From NCBI GenBank assembly GCA_037577475.1, contig CM075202.1, positions 23,396,729 through 23,460,728 of the forward strand: a DNA stretch of 64,000 nt. The letters run 5' to 3'. The translations under genes and the position numbers were made by a program. Every line of letters starts with the position of its first letter. Within the stretch, counting starts at the first letter, position 1. The DNA is from Chaunax sp. Z400. Its lineage: Eukaryota; Chordata; Actinopteri; Lophiiformes; Chaunacidae. Positions 1 through 9,941 of this stretch are shown in pieces. The notes under the pieces were generated by a model that saw only the letters and a list, made by a program, of their open reading frames with translations, was not told where the DNA came from and searched no databases.

Positions 1-2166
1 AGCAGTTTGTCTGACAGAAGCATGTGGTGGATGGTGAACAGGGTTGGATCAAACAACCAACTGTTGCAGAGTCAAAAAGAAGGTCAAAAACACACAGCTG
101 AAAAAAGAGAGATGGAATGGTTCCTAAAATTCAGAACATGTTTTTATAACCAAATATTCTGCTTCTGTCCATATTTGTTGGACATTTTGACTGCAGTCAG
201 AAACTGTTTGACAAACAGAGGAAAAGTCTCACCTCCTGACTGATACACAATGCTGACATTCAATTAAAGATGGAACAAATAATTCAACCATATCTGCATC
301 AAACAATATAATGACATTAAATTACATTTACATATTTATGTATTTAGGCTCTAACAAATAAATATAGACTATATCCACCATCAGAGGCAGGACTATACAT
401 TATGAAATATATATGTGCTGATGTGTGTTTTACATTCATCTGTGTTTTTACTTCTGACTGAACTTTATTTAGTGATAAAACCATCGAGTGTCTCTGATTC
501 TGACTCCACAGCAGGGTGAAAGTAGACGTAGAAATCTGAACCTTTTTCCGCTGAGAAATTCTCTATAAATACCAAGGTTTGTGGTGAAAGATGTTTACAC
601 ACATTTCACCCCATTTACGCTACTTTTTTGTGCGCAGCAACCTTAATAAATAAGGCCCCTTGTCATTATTAAAGGTACACTCCCACTCAACTAATAGCCT
701 AGGCGTACAAAATGCTTTCCACCCAAAATGCGGCATATCAATTAATAAATATCATTTTATTATTTGGTCAAGTTTCAATGCATAGTTCAAATGAAAACAT
801 GACAAAAGAAAGGGAATTCCGTGGTTAGATTTGTTTTGGATTTCCTATCCACCGTTTCCCTGCAGCTTCCCGTTGCTTTTACTCATGCACAAGCCAGCTG
901 TGTGTCCAGATTTAGATTTCAGTAGCTCCCATCGATCCTTCAGCTCTCCAGTATTTACCAGTTTTGCTCTCCGTTTCTTTTGTTCAGATAGATGCCTTTT
1001 CCTCGCACTCTGTTACTTTAGGTCGTCCACACTTAAAAAATATGACCGTTATATCAGGCTGTAGAATAGCATTCATCCTACTGAATAAAGATATCGTGGT
1101 TACTTTAAAAATTCTTCACACGCCTTGAGAAGGAAAATACTGAGTGGGAGTAAACCTTTAACATTTCAGTCAATCTAGTGGAGACCAAATCATTTTAAGG
1201 AACACATCCAGACATGGAACATGTTCTGATTGGCTGATTTATTTATTATTAGTTAATAAATAAATAAATAAAATAATATATTATTTATAGCCAGCTAGCT
1301 CGGCTTCCTACCCATTTAGAGATTTTGCATGAACAGACATGCTGCTTTAATTCTAGACATGACTAGTTTCTATATATGGGTCTACTTCTAAACATTTTAC
1401 CAACATCAATTCTAGAACTTTAAATAGTTTTAGCATTTGACTGCTCAAAACAGATAGTAGCATGCGGTATAAATGTATTTTTCAAGGACCACTGAAAAAA
1501 GTGTCAGAGGGTCAAATTTCAAGGCACAATTTAATGTTGAACTTGTATGTCCCAAATGTATACATACGTCATGCCAGCATAGAGCCACTACAGTACAAAC
1601 TAAAAGATAAAAGCACCACAAAATGTGTGTCCAAGGGTACAGATGACCCCTCTACTTAAAAAACTCCATTAGTGCTAACATGGATAGACCACACCCCATA
1701 TCATAGGTAAATGTGAGCAAACTGGCATGAAAATCGCCTTCGTTCAAACGTGGCTAAAAACGTAAAAAAATAAGCAAACTGAAGACACCAATAATGAGAT
1801 GCACACTTTTGGGGCCCCTACAAAGGCTCTGTAGAATTTTGTTGAAATCTGTCCAGCAGTGTTTGAAGGGATGTGGATAAGACCATACCCCGATATGCAC
1901 AGGACGTACGTACGCACATACGTATATACAGACGGACAGACATACTGTGTATATATATGCCTGCTTTTGCAAGAGCATAAAAAGTATGTACTTTAGAATG
2001 CAGTAATGATGTTTTCTTGTTTGTGAGTACCCCCTTTTTGGTAATGGCATCTACTAATACAAACACTACTGAGTCCCAGGAGTGACTAGGTCTTTGACTT
2101 AGTTTTTAAAATGTTCATGTTAATGTTTACTGAAAAGAGGGATGGATAATAGAGAGATGACTCCAC
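1..2166. other. HSF2 intron 3 (partial), repeat-bearing
   Basis: No HSF2 exon 4 (heptad-repeat region) could be recognised on the minus strand. The first 1.4 kb is AT-rich and shows nothing I can name apart from a short AAAT run near 1255-1275. From about 1460 to 1960 there is a dispersed repeat listed separately. Confidence 0.5.
1460..1960. repeat. Unclassified dispersed repeat ending in GACGGACAGACA-type tail
   Basis: The stretch has phrases typical of a fish interspersed repeat, including a sentence-like block at 1810-1900 and a terminal run of ACGTACGTACG and GACGGACAGACA near 1905-1945. Stretches at about 3330-3440 and 32690-32860 have the same general style and also end in CAGACGGACA or CAGACAGACAGA. 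I cannot assign a family. Confidence 0.4.
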
Positions 2167-2294
2167 CTTTCTCTTGATGTTCTCCAGCAGGTCATCCTGT
2201 CCATGTTTGAAGTATGGGTGCTGAAATTCCACTGGACCATCCTTCTCCTGTTTCACAATGCCTGTGTCAATGTGCATCACTTTACGGAATCCAT
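2167..2294 (-). CDS. hsf2: HSF2 coding exon 3
   Basis: Acceptor TTCAG|ATGGATTC; protein GFRKVMHIDTGIVKQ through ENIKRK. The donor is taken as AAAG|GTGGAG. If a later donor were used a few residues would be added; this boundary is the least certain of the three. Confidence 0.9.
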
Positions 2295-5200
2295 CTGAAC
2301 ACAAGTACACACACACAAAGTTATTAGAAAACCTGCAACAAACACTCCAAAATGTATGTATGTAAGTCTAGATGCAAGTATAAACACAAAACAGTAATAT
2401 GCAGGTTCTTTTTAGGGTTCCCAGTATCTGTATCAGAGACATGTAATGTCATGTAGAACATCTGTTTATTACTGTTCTGTATTAGTAAAGATTATTTTGT
2501 CTTTGACTTGCCGTTTGGTCTCCCATAAGTTCTGGTCAAACAAGAGCCATCAGGAGATGGTGTATTTGCATGAATAGAAGCTCTTTCAGTTTAGCAGCCA
2601 ATTTTATTTTATTTTTTTATTTTAGATACTGTATTCATTCCACAGGGGAAATTCTTTCTCTGCATTTGACCCATCCCTGAGGAGCAGTGGGCTGCCTTTA
2701 CTGCACCTGGGGAGCAGATTGGGGTTTAGTACCTTTGCTCAAGGATACTTCAACTTGTAGACTTGTAGAGGCTGAGGATCGAACCACCGACCTTTCATTC
2801 CGTGAACAGCTGCTCTACCTCCTGAGCCACAGCCAAAATAAATACGCATTTTGAAATAAATATGAAAATAGTGCTGATGAAAAATGGGGAAAAAATCCCA
2901 TAATATCAGGATAGAAATCAATCCAGGTGTTGAAGTGTGAAACAGAAAACTGATAACTTAGATAATGCTTTCATGGCCAATTTCTCAGAGCAATCAGCAC
3001 AAGATTGTGATCTGGCCAGTAAGCTTCAATTTACCCAGAGATGCCCTGGGAATGAACCTTACCCTCTTTTAAGGCCAAGTCCAACCCCAAATTGTTGCCA
3101 TGGAAACAAAAAATTAAAATTATAACAAGTTGTAATTAGTAAACGATACATTTCACTTCCTTTCTGGTATACATATAAAAATTTGTCACAAAAAGAATAC
3201 ACTGTTTACAAGATGTGCTTCTAAAACAAACCGCACTGTTTTTTTGAGAAAAGGTATATGTTGTTACCATGGAAATGCAAAAAATAAAACTTGACATTCT
3301 CTAAATCGAAAAAGGCTCCAGTCCAGCAAATGTGTTAGCAAAGTTTGAATCAAAAATTTTTGACCATTTTTGTTACGCTCCACACAAACTTTTTTTACAG
3401 ACGGACACACAGATGGACACACAGATGGACAGAGCAGTGACTACAGTGTGAAAAAAAATTGGACCCTCTCCCAATTTCTTCAAAATCTCACACTAAATTG
3501 TGTCGGATCTTCAAAGAAAATTTAACATAAATGAAGTTGTAAATGATCATTTTATTTAATAAGACAAAAGGTTATGGATGACTTAAATCACCAGTGTGAA
3601 AAGGTCTCCACCCTCATGAACTTAACATGAGTTGTTCCACCGTCAGCAGCAGCAGCTGAACCAAACCCTCCTGATGACTGGAGACCAGTCTTGACATCAC
3701 TGTGGTAAATTCTGTCCCACTCTATTTTAGTTCAGCCACATTGGAGGGTTCGTGAGCATCAACTGATCCTTTCAGGTCCCACCACAGCATCTGAATGGGG
3801 TTCAGGACCAGACTCTGACTAGGACACTCCAGAACTTTAATTTTATTTCTTTAGAGCCAATCAGAGGTGGACTTACTCTGATGTTGGGATCACTGTCTTG
3901 ATGCATGGCCCAGTTGTTGTTGAGCTTCAGCTAATAGACTGATGACCTGACATTCTCCATGAATCCACAAAAAGACTGAAAATGCTGTAGTATGCATGTC
4001 AGGACAGGAGATGGTGTTGTACCCTTTTAAAATCACCACCACAGAATAAGATCACAGTAGTGGTGCAGCCAATCTACAATGGAGGACTGTAAATAAACTT
4101 AACAGTCTTCAGTGCCAACAAGACCAGACAGTCCGACTGTTTTTTTGGTACTGTTTTGTCCATAGTGTTCTATCCGCCTACACGTATAAAGGTGGAACTG
4201 TAATAAGCATGTGTGAAGCTGGGCTGTGACATCATTGTTTTCAGAGGAGTTGAGTTTTGCCCATTTACAGTGAGTTGTTCAAACGATTTACACTCTGGAG
4301 GCGTGTTTTCAAAGGCTTACGATTTACAGGCTCCAAAAACATCGTTCTCGTGTAAACAAACAACTGAACACCCCCCCACCCCCACCTCTCACTCAGTCAA
4401 GCACAATAGCCTCCCTGTAGGGAGGTGCTGTGGAAGCAGGGCTGGAGCCCAGCGTGGAGGGGGGGCATGGAAGTCCACACTGGTCTCAGTCTTACGACTG
4501 CAGCTTTACCTACTGATCATCGTTCCTGTCAGCCCTACCTTCAGCTGACTCTCCTTTTTGAGGAGGTGGAGCATCCTTTACCTGAGTCAACAGTAACTGT
4601 ATATTTTTGCTAATATCATTACTTACCAAGCATCTGTGTGACAACAGACTAACCATAACCAAAGCCTAATCCAGCAGACATTTTAAACACCTGTAAAGCA
4701 CTGACTAAAGAGAACTCCTGTGCTGTGATAGGTCCAAAAGAAGACGAGGTTATGACAAAGGCTGTCTTACACATATTGAGCTGTCTGATGAAACTGGCCA
4801 TGTTGTTGTGCTTGAAGAACTTCGGGAGGATCTCCTTGGCAAAGCGCTGCTCGTCCAACACTAGGAAGCTGTTACCCTCCTACAAAAAATGATCACCTTG
4901 TGTCAGTCAACAGCCGGGTGTATTTTACACACACACACACACACACACCTTTGGAGTAACTCTGTACCAGAAACTTAAATATTAATGCAGGTATGACACT
5001 GAGACCCAATGTTCCTGCATTTACTGAATGCAGGAACATCACTGGCTAGCTAACACTGGATGTTTAGCTCTAGCTAATGTTAGCAGATAAATATCTATGA
5101 AACAGATAAGTAGCATGAAATGCGCCACGTTTGAACCCGGGCTGTTGATTGTTACTTATTTATTGTTACACCTGCTGCGCTAACTCGTTGTCTGCTTTGC

Positions 5201-5341
5201 GTTAGCTTCTACAGCTTCATGCTAATTGTGTGACCGTTTTAACGTTACCCGACTCCAGCAGATCAATTCATTTGTGTCTGCGTCCTCGACCAGGGTCCAG
5301 AGCTTGGTGAGGAAAGCCGGGACGTTCGAGTTGTGTTTCAT
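2167..5341 (-). CDS. hsf2: HSF2, heat shock transcription factor 2 (5' part, three coding exons; continues off the left edge)
   Basis: Nuclear transcription factor that binds heat shock elements as a trimer. Three minus-strand exons (5341-5249, 4879-4771, 2294-2167) join in frame (93+109+128 bases, 110 aa) with GT/AG borders. The protein has the winged-helix DNA-binding domain of the HSF family: NVPAFLTKLWTLVED at the N terminus, the FKHNNMASFIRQLNM recognition-helix region and GPVEFQHPYF, ending at ENIKRK. Residues such as VLDEQRFAKEILPK, and a VKQEKDGPVEFQHPYF form rather than the HSF1 form, point to HSF2. The heptad-repeat trimerisation region and activation domains are not seen and should lie left of base 1. 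SERINC1 next door agrees with the human 6q22 neighbourhood. Family and paralogue calls are firm; exon ends are read by eye. Confidence 0.95.
2600..2839 (-). mobile_element. tRNA-derived SINE-like element
   Basis: Read on the minus strand the element begins with an RNA polymerase III promoter: A box TGGCTCAGGAG at 2829-2819 and B box GGTTCGATCC at 2785-2776, 34 bases apart as in a tRNA head. It runs into a body with GCAGCCCACTGCTCC and a T/A-rich tail near 2600. This matches a very common acanthomorph SINE-like repeat. The internal promoter is seen directly; the family name is not assigned. Confidence 0.7.
3490..4130. mobile_element. Degenerate DNA-transposon remnant, family not assigned
   Basis: Text resembling a widespread fish DNA transposon, for example the block at 3795-3850 (GGGGTTCAGGACCAGACTCTG and following bases) and the block at 3880-3910. 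There is no intact reading frame. Recognition is from general familiarity with fish repeats, so the call is weak. Confidence 0.35.
4771..4879 (-). CDS. hsf2: HSF2 coding exon 2
   Basis: Acceptor TGTAG|GAGGG, donor ATGT|GTAAGA. Encodes the core of the DNA-binding domain including KHNNMASFIRQLNM (36 codons plus 1 base). The split tyrosine codon is completed by exon 3. Confidence 0.93.
5249..5341 (-). CDS. hsf2: HSF2 coding exon 1
   Basis: 31 codons from the ATG at 5341-5339; the protein starts MKHNSNVPAFLTKLW. The donor reads CGG|GTAACG. Phase 0. Confidence 0.93.
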
Positions 5342-5560
5342 GTCGGTGATAACGGGACAGTTACACTCACTGAAAATACGCAATGTTTGCTCTGACTTTT
5401 AGCCTGTATGAAAAGCTGCCTCAAGGATGGAGCTATGGTTTACATTCTCCGACGCGGATATACTTCCGGTCTCCTGAGGGGGCGTGTCTGCAATCATAGG
5501 ATTAGCTGTATACATGGAGAATAAATGTAGGTTAGTGTGTGTCCGAGCAGGGTTTTTTAG
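5342..5560 (-). promoter_or_regulatory. Probable HSF2 promoter / 5' UTR region
   Basis: Lies directly upstream of the HSF2 ATG. It contains an ETS-type site (ACTTCCGG at 5462-5469, CCGGAAGT on the minus strand) and no TATA box in the expected place. The transcription start is not determined; the function is inferred from position. Confidence 0.4.
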
Positions 5561-5639
5561 CTTTTTTTGTTTATAATTAATCTATTTTCACTTATTTATT
5601 TAATTTTTTTAACCCCCTCGAGGAAATTATGGTAGATTG

Positions 5640-5735
5640 TAAACCGATCCACACTCCGGAGCGGTAATGCACCAAAAGCTGGATGCCACCCGCCATAAAA
5701 CAAGAAGAAGAAGAAGAAGAAGGAGAAGAAGAAGA

Positions 5736-5780
<45 letters not shown>

Positions 5781-5830
5781 ACTAGTAGAAGAAGAAGAAG
5801 AAGAAGAATGGGCGTGCCTGCCACTCCCTC
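5640..5830 (-). repeat. Dispersed repeat copy with (GAA)n/(GA)n microsatellite
   Basis: Minus-strand text includes GGTGCATTACCGC next to TATGGCGGGTGGCATCC and a CTT run; the same phrases occur in the plus orientation at 7256-7440. The microsatellite part at 5701-5809 is AAG repeats, then AG repeats, then AAG repeats. The long arginine- or glutamate-rich reading frames here are artefacts. Confidence 0.6.
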
Positions 5831-6059
5831 CTTCTACTCTGTGTATTTTTATTAACACATTTACTAAACTTTAGTAAAGGCTGTTCGTGATTTATGTCAA
5901 ACTATTACATCATATACAGCCAAAACCTAAAGGTCAATCTGCTGTCTTGATATATTTGTACAAATCATTAGAGAAAGATCTATAACAAAGTGAACATTCT
6001 CGTGATTCGTCAGTCTGAAAACGCCATGTCAATGTTATAAAGATATGCGGTTTGTGAAG

Positions 6060-6620
6060 AATGGGTAAAATATTTATTTAAAAACTAAATGAAAACGTTA
6101 TGCTTATGACAAGCAGTAACAGTTTTCATGGTCTTCTGCTTTGTTGAATTTTGAACATAGTAAATAAAGTGCTTGAACTCATTATAAAACATAATAAAAC
6201 ATGGCTTTCTGCCTGTGAATTTACTACAACGAATATGCAACTTGGCCATTATCACAATAATGTTAATGAGATGGATCTGAGAGCTTTTCTCAGTGTTATC
6301 ATCTACTAGACCAGATAAAACATTATTCCAAAGCAAAACAAACTTATCATCAATATTCCTTGAAACGAAAGAGTACAGGTTCTGCCAGAATTCTTTTACA
6401 AAGAGGCAGTGCCAAAATAAATGCACAACAGATTCAGGACCCCATCACAGAAATTGCAATTTATATCAATGTCTACGTGAAATCTATTCTTAATAAAGGT
6501 TTTAGCAGGGTATATTCTATGGATAAGTTTAAAGGAAACTTCCTTGACTTTATTAGTGATTAAAATTTTAGAGGAGAGGTAGATACAGGAAACGACTCTT
6601 TAGTGGGCCGTCTTGTTTCT
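6060..6620 (-). mobile_element. L1-type LINE 3' fragment (ORF2 C-terminal end), broken
   Basis: The minus strand encodes the C-terminal zinc-binding end of an L1-like ORF2: KEVSFKLIHRIYPAK, then CNFC, then HLFWHCLFVKEFW, followed by a hydrophobic tail to about 6085. The CNFC part and the HLFWHC part lie in different frames, so there is a frameshift near 6440. It is 5' truncated and non-functional. Confidence 0.7.
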
Positions 6621-6635
6621 GAACCATCTCTGGAT

Positions 6636-7242
6636 GAGAACGAAATTCTTTAAATACCCGGTGCTACCGAAAGCAAAAGAAATCCACTACAAAATAATGA
6701 AGTATTTCAATCCGTCCAGTGAATTCATTAGACTGAGATTTGGCTTTGAGATGAATGGATGTGTGTTCTGTAATGCTGATATTGAAACAACAGAACATCG
6801 CTTTGTTTCATGTTCTGGAAACAATTCATTGAATGGTTAAATAGCAAAACGGAAACCTTTACTTCTATAGATTGTAACAGCATTTTTTTGGTGTTATCTT
6901 GAATGACACAAAGTTGGATTTAAGGGTAAATGTTTTGCTCATTCTAGCCAAATTCATAAAGAGCCCACCCATCTTTAGAGGCTTCTATAATGAGATGATA
7001 CTGTACACAAAGTCCCTGAGTATGATGAGATCCAAATGTGCCAGTGATCTTTATAATTACTAAAGGATGACCTCTGTGAAAGGAATTAACTGACATATGT
7101 TGTTTGTATGTTTATTTTTATTTTTTTATTTTATTTAATTTATTTTTTGTGTTGTTTTTTTATGATTACAACTTAATCCTGTTGTTCTGCTTATGTGGTG
7201 AAAAACTACAATGAAATGAAATAAAAAGAAAAAAGAAAAAAG
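6636..7242 (+). mobile_element. 5'-truncated L1-type LINE insertion with target-site duplication
   Basis: The plus strand carries another copy of the ORF2 C-terminal region: AKEIHYKIMKYFNPS, LRFGFEMNGCVFCNADIETTEH, then a frame break. It ends in an A-rich tail (7217-7241). A 12-base direct repeat CCATCTCTGGAT stands at 6624-6635 and 7243-7254, immediately outside the element, as expected from target-primed insertion. The two L1 fragments cover the same ORF2 region in opposite orientation, so they are separate insertions. Confidence 0.78.
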
Positions 7243-7255
7243 CCATCTCTGGATT

Positions 7256-7440
7256 CTTCTTCTAATTCTTCTTCTTCTTCTTTGTTTATTGGCGGTTGGC
7301 AAACCTACTTAGAGATGCATTACCGCCACTTACTGGACTGGTGGGTGGAACAGGAGAACGGCAGGAAAAAAATATAGCTCAACCAGTGTCTTTTAAAAAC
7401 TATGATCAACATAGTTTTGAACTATTTGCCATGCTAGAAG
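7256..7440 (+). repeat. Dispersed repeat copy with (TTC)n start
   Basis: Starts with a TTC run, then TTTATTGGCGGTTGGC, GATGCATTACCGCCAC and TACTGGACTGGTGGGTGGAA. It is the same family as 5640-5830 but in opposite orientation. Probably a short non-autonomous element; family not assigned. Confidence 0.6.
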
Positions 7441-7449
7441 TTGTTTTGA

Positions 7450-9094
7450 CTTGCCCTTCAATTCCTGCTGTATACTGAGGTCTATATCTGGTCAAGAAAA
7501 TAACCGGGGGGGAATGGATGGAATTGAAACTGTGGAGCTGTATTGAAATAAAGTCCAACATATCCTACCCGTGCAGCACCAATCCAAGTATCATATGTTA
7601 ATTTAGTGATGAAATAGCTAATGAAAGTTGTAAAATAAACCTGAGTGGGGTTGATTGGTCATACTTTACACAATTTTTTTTTATCAGGAAGGAAACCACT
7701 AGAAAAAGAAATTATATCTTGGAGCCAGGACTGGGAATTTTGAGGAGGATGAAGGAGGAATATGAAAAAATGAACAGGATGAAGAATGAGAAGTACAGGA
7801 GGGTCCATTGAGCCTGGACCAAAATAATCAGTACACACTGAAGTAAAGTCACACAGCATAATGCCTGAGCTGTTGTCCATCACTTGGGTCTTGAACTCAC
7901 AATGACTAAAATCAATGGCACATCATGATCACGTTCAGCTGCCCCAGAAGGTTGAGGTAGCAAGAACTATGAGGAGGATCAATGGTTACAGCGAGTCCAC
8001 GAAGGCCTGTCAGCAGAACAGCCCAGACCATAATTAAAACTTCTTTATTCTATGTGGTGACTCCATGCAATATCTATCCTGGTCCTGGGGAGCCCCTGTC
8101 CTGCATGTTGATTCCCTCCAACACACCTAGTTCAAATGAATGAGGCTTCTGCAGAGCTTGATGATGAGCTGACCGCCTGAATAAAGAGTGCTGGGAGAGG
8201 GAGACGTCTAAGAAAACAGCAGGGGGCCTTGCACTATGACTAGTGAGGCTTCATTCTGCATCAGACAGGGCTCGAACTCACAACCTCTGACACAGAGGGA
8301 TGTGACATACCCCTAACCGTCACATTCTCTCAGGACTTTTCTTACATCTGCTCAGCGGCTGTACCTCTGGAGGTGAAGTACACTCAAAAGAAGGAGCACT
8401 GGATGTATTCATCCTTATGGTGACATAGCCTCACGTGATGGATGCTCCTGCCTCTGTAGGTGATGGTCCGGATTGCTGCCACATACATCTGACGTTTGTG
8501 GAGGCTCCAGCCTCTGATGGGCTACGTTCACATTAAAAGCCTCATTGTCTTCCTCACATTCATGATCACAAGTGACCTGTGTCTATAGCTCTAGTGTGAA
8601 TGCATGTCCTCTGACATGGCCGTCACCAACAATAAAAGACATGTTTCTGAGAGAACTCATGGTGCTCAAACCAAAATGGATTTGATAGTGAATGTCTCAT
8701 CTCTCTACCTGGTTTTGAGCACATACTGTCCCTCCATGGAGACAAAATGATGACGTGAACTGGAGCTCTGTACTGCTGATACTACATTCATTCTTCATGC
8801 AGTGAATAAGAGAACATATCTCCTACTGCCTTCATTTCTTAAATTATTGTGACTAAATGTGCTAAAAAACATTTTGTGAAATGATATAGTAAGAATGCCT
8901 CATGGACAGATTTCCTTCTTATAAGCTGATGAAGCAGCTGAAGGTTAATATTAGTGTATCTGGAGGCTGACTGATCTCAGAGGTTAAACAGATGAAGTGT
9001 TTAACTGATGAGGTTCATGATGGAAGAAGCTCAGATGGCTTCTGTCTTCTAACAGACAGAGTCTAAAGAAACACATAAACCCAAACAGGTTGGC
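7450..9094. other. HSF2-SERINC1 intergenic DNA
   Basis: No supported exon on either strand. A MITE-like block is listed separately at about 8080-8220. The remainder is unassigned. Confidence 0.5.
8080..8220. mobile_element. Short MITE-like element (TCCTGGTCCTGGGGAGCCCC family)
   Basis: Contains the fish-wide phrases TCCTGGTCCTGGGG, CCCTGTCCTGCATGTTG, AACACACCTAGTTCAAATGA and GCAGAGCTTGATGA. These are typical of a short hAT-like non-autonomous repeat. Recognition is by familiarity; the termini are not cleanly defined. Confidence 0.45.
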
Positions 9095-9802
9095 TTTTTT
9101 CACCCATTTATTAAATGATTTTCAATACTTGTACATGTCAAGAGAAAACACATAACAATAAAAGCACAGGGGAGAACACATGTACAGCCACATGTCTGTG
9201 AGAAACTACATGCTAATGCTAAACATTTCAGAATAACCTGGGAGTTTTCTAATTTCCGAGTTAAAATTCAGACTAATCAGAAGCAACAGCAGTGTGTCTG
9301 TGCTCTACCGAGTAAACAGCCAGCTAGTAGAGTTCAGCATGACAGCAGATAAATAGAATATCACCAACTCAACACTACACAGCACTGCTTACACCTGCTG
9401 ACTGTACAAGCTGCTGAACAATGAGCTGTAACAGATTCTACTGTTCATGCCCACAGGTTCACCGTCAGTCATGATCATCCTCATAGAAGCTAGCTACTAT
9501 TAATGCCACCTCAAGTTTTAGGAAAAGCATGCAACAATGTCTTTACAGAGAAAACAACATCATTCTTTAGGAGTAGACATAAATATATTTACAATGGTAA
9601 AAGCATGAGGAGCCACTACACAATGATGTCACACAAGAAAAGAATGGTTTGCAGTGAGCCCTGCATGGAGGAAGCTACAACACTCCATTCAGTTCCTCCA
9701 GCAGTAATGGATGCAGGGTCAGCTACCTACTGGTTTACTGAGTGTGATCAAACTAAACACAGGTGAGGCTGAGTAGTCGTGTGTCTATGAGCTGAGATGT
9801 TT
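9095..9802 (-). other. serinc1: SERINC1 3' UTR (predicted)
   Basis: Sequence downstream of the SERINC1 stop. An AATAAA polyadenylation signal (minus strand) lies at 9112-9107, so the transcript probably ends about 10-25 bases below it. The UTR extent is inferred. Confidence 0.6.
9107..9112 (-). promoter_or_regulatory. Polyadenylation signal AATAAA for SERINC1
   Basis: Reverse complement of TTTATT, about 690 bases past the SERINC1 stop. It is the clearest signal in this stretch; its use is not shown. Confidence 0.5.
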
Positions 9803-9941
9803 TCAGTCAAAGTCTCTGTTGACCAGGACCAGTGGAGCCACCAGTGTCCACACATACAGGGCGATGCAGATCCAGCTGGAGCAGATCTTCACCCACACCG
9901 ACGGCCACTTACTGGTCATGGCCTGGTACTTGGAGTCAGGG
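9803..9941 (-). CDS. serinc1: SERINC1 coding exon 10 (stop)
   Basis: SPDSKYQAMTSKWPSVWVKI, then ALYVWTLVAPLVLVNRDFD and TGA at 9805-9803. Acceptor CTGCAG|CCCTG. Confidence 0.94.

Noticed and set aside
1..90. Possible HSF2 exon 4 on the minus strand
   Set aside because: A pyrimidine tract with AG is present, but the translation does not match the heptad-repeat region in any frame.
5592..5874. Arginine-, serine- or glutamate-rich frames
   Set aside because: Translations of the AAG/AG microsatellite.
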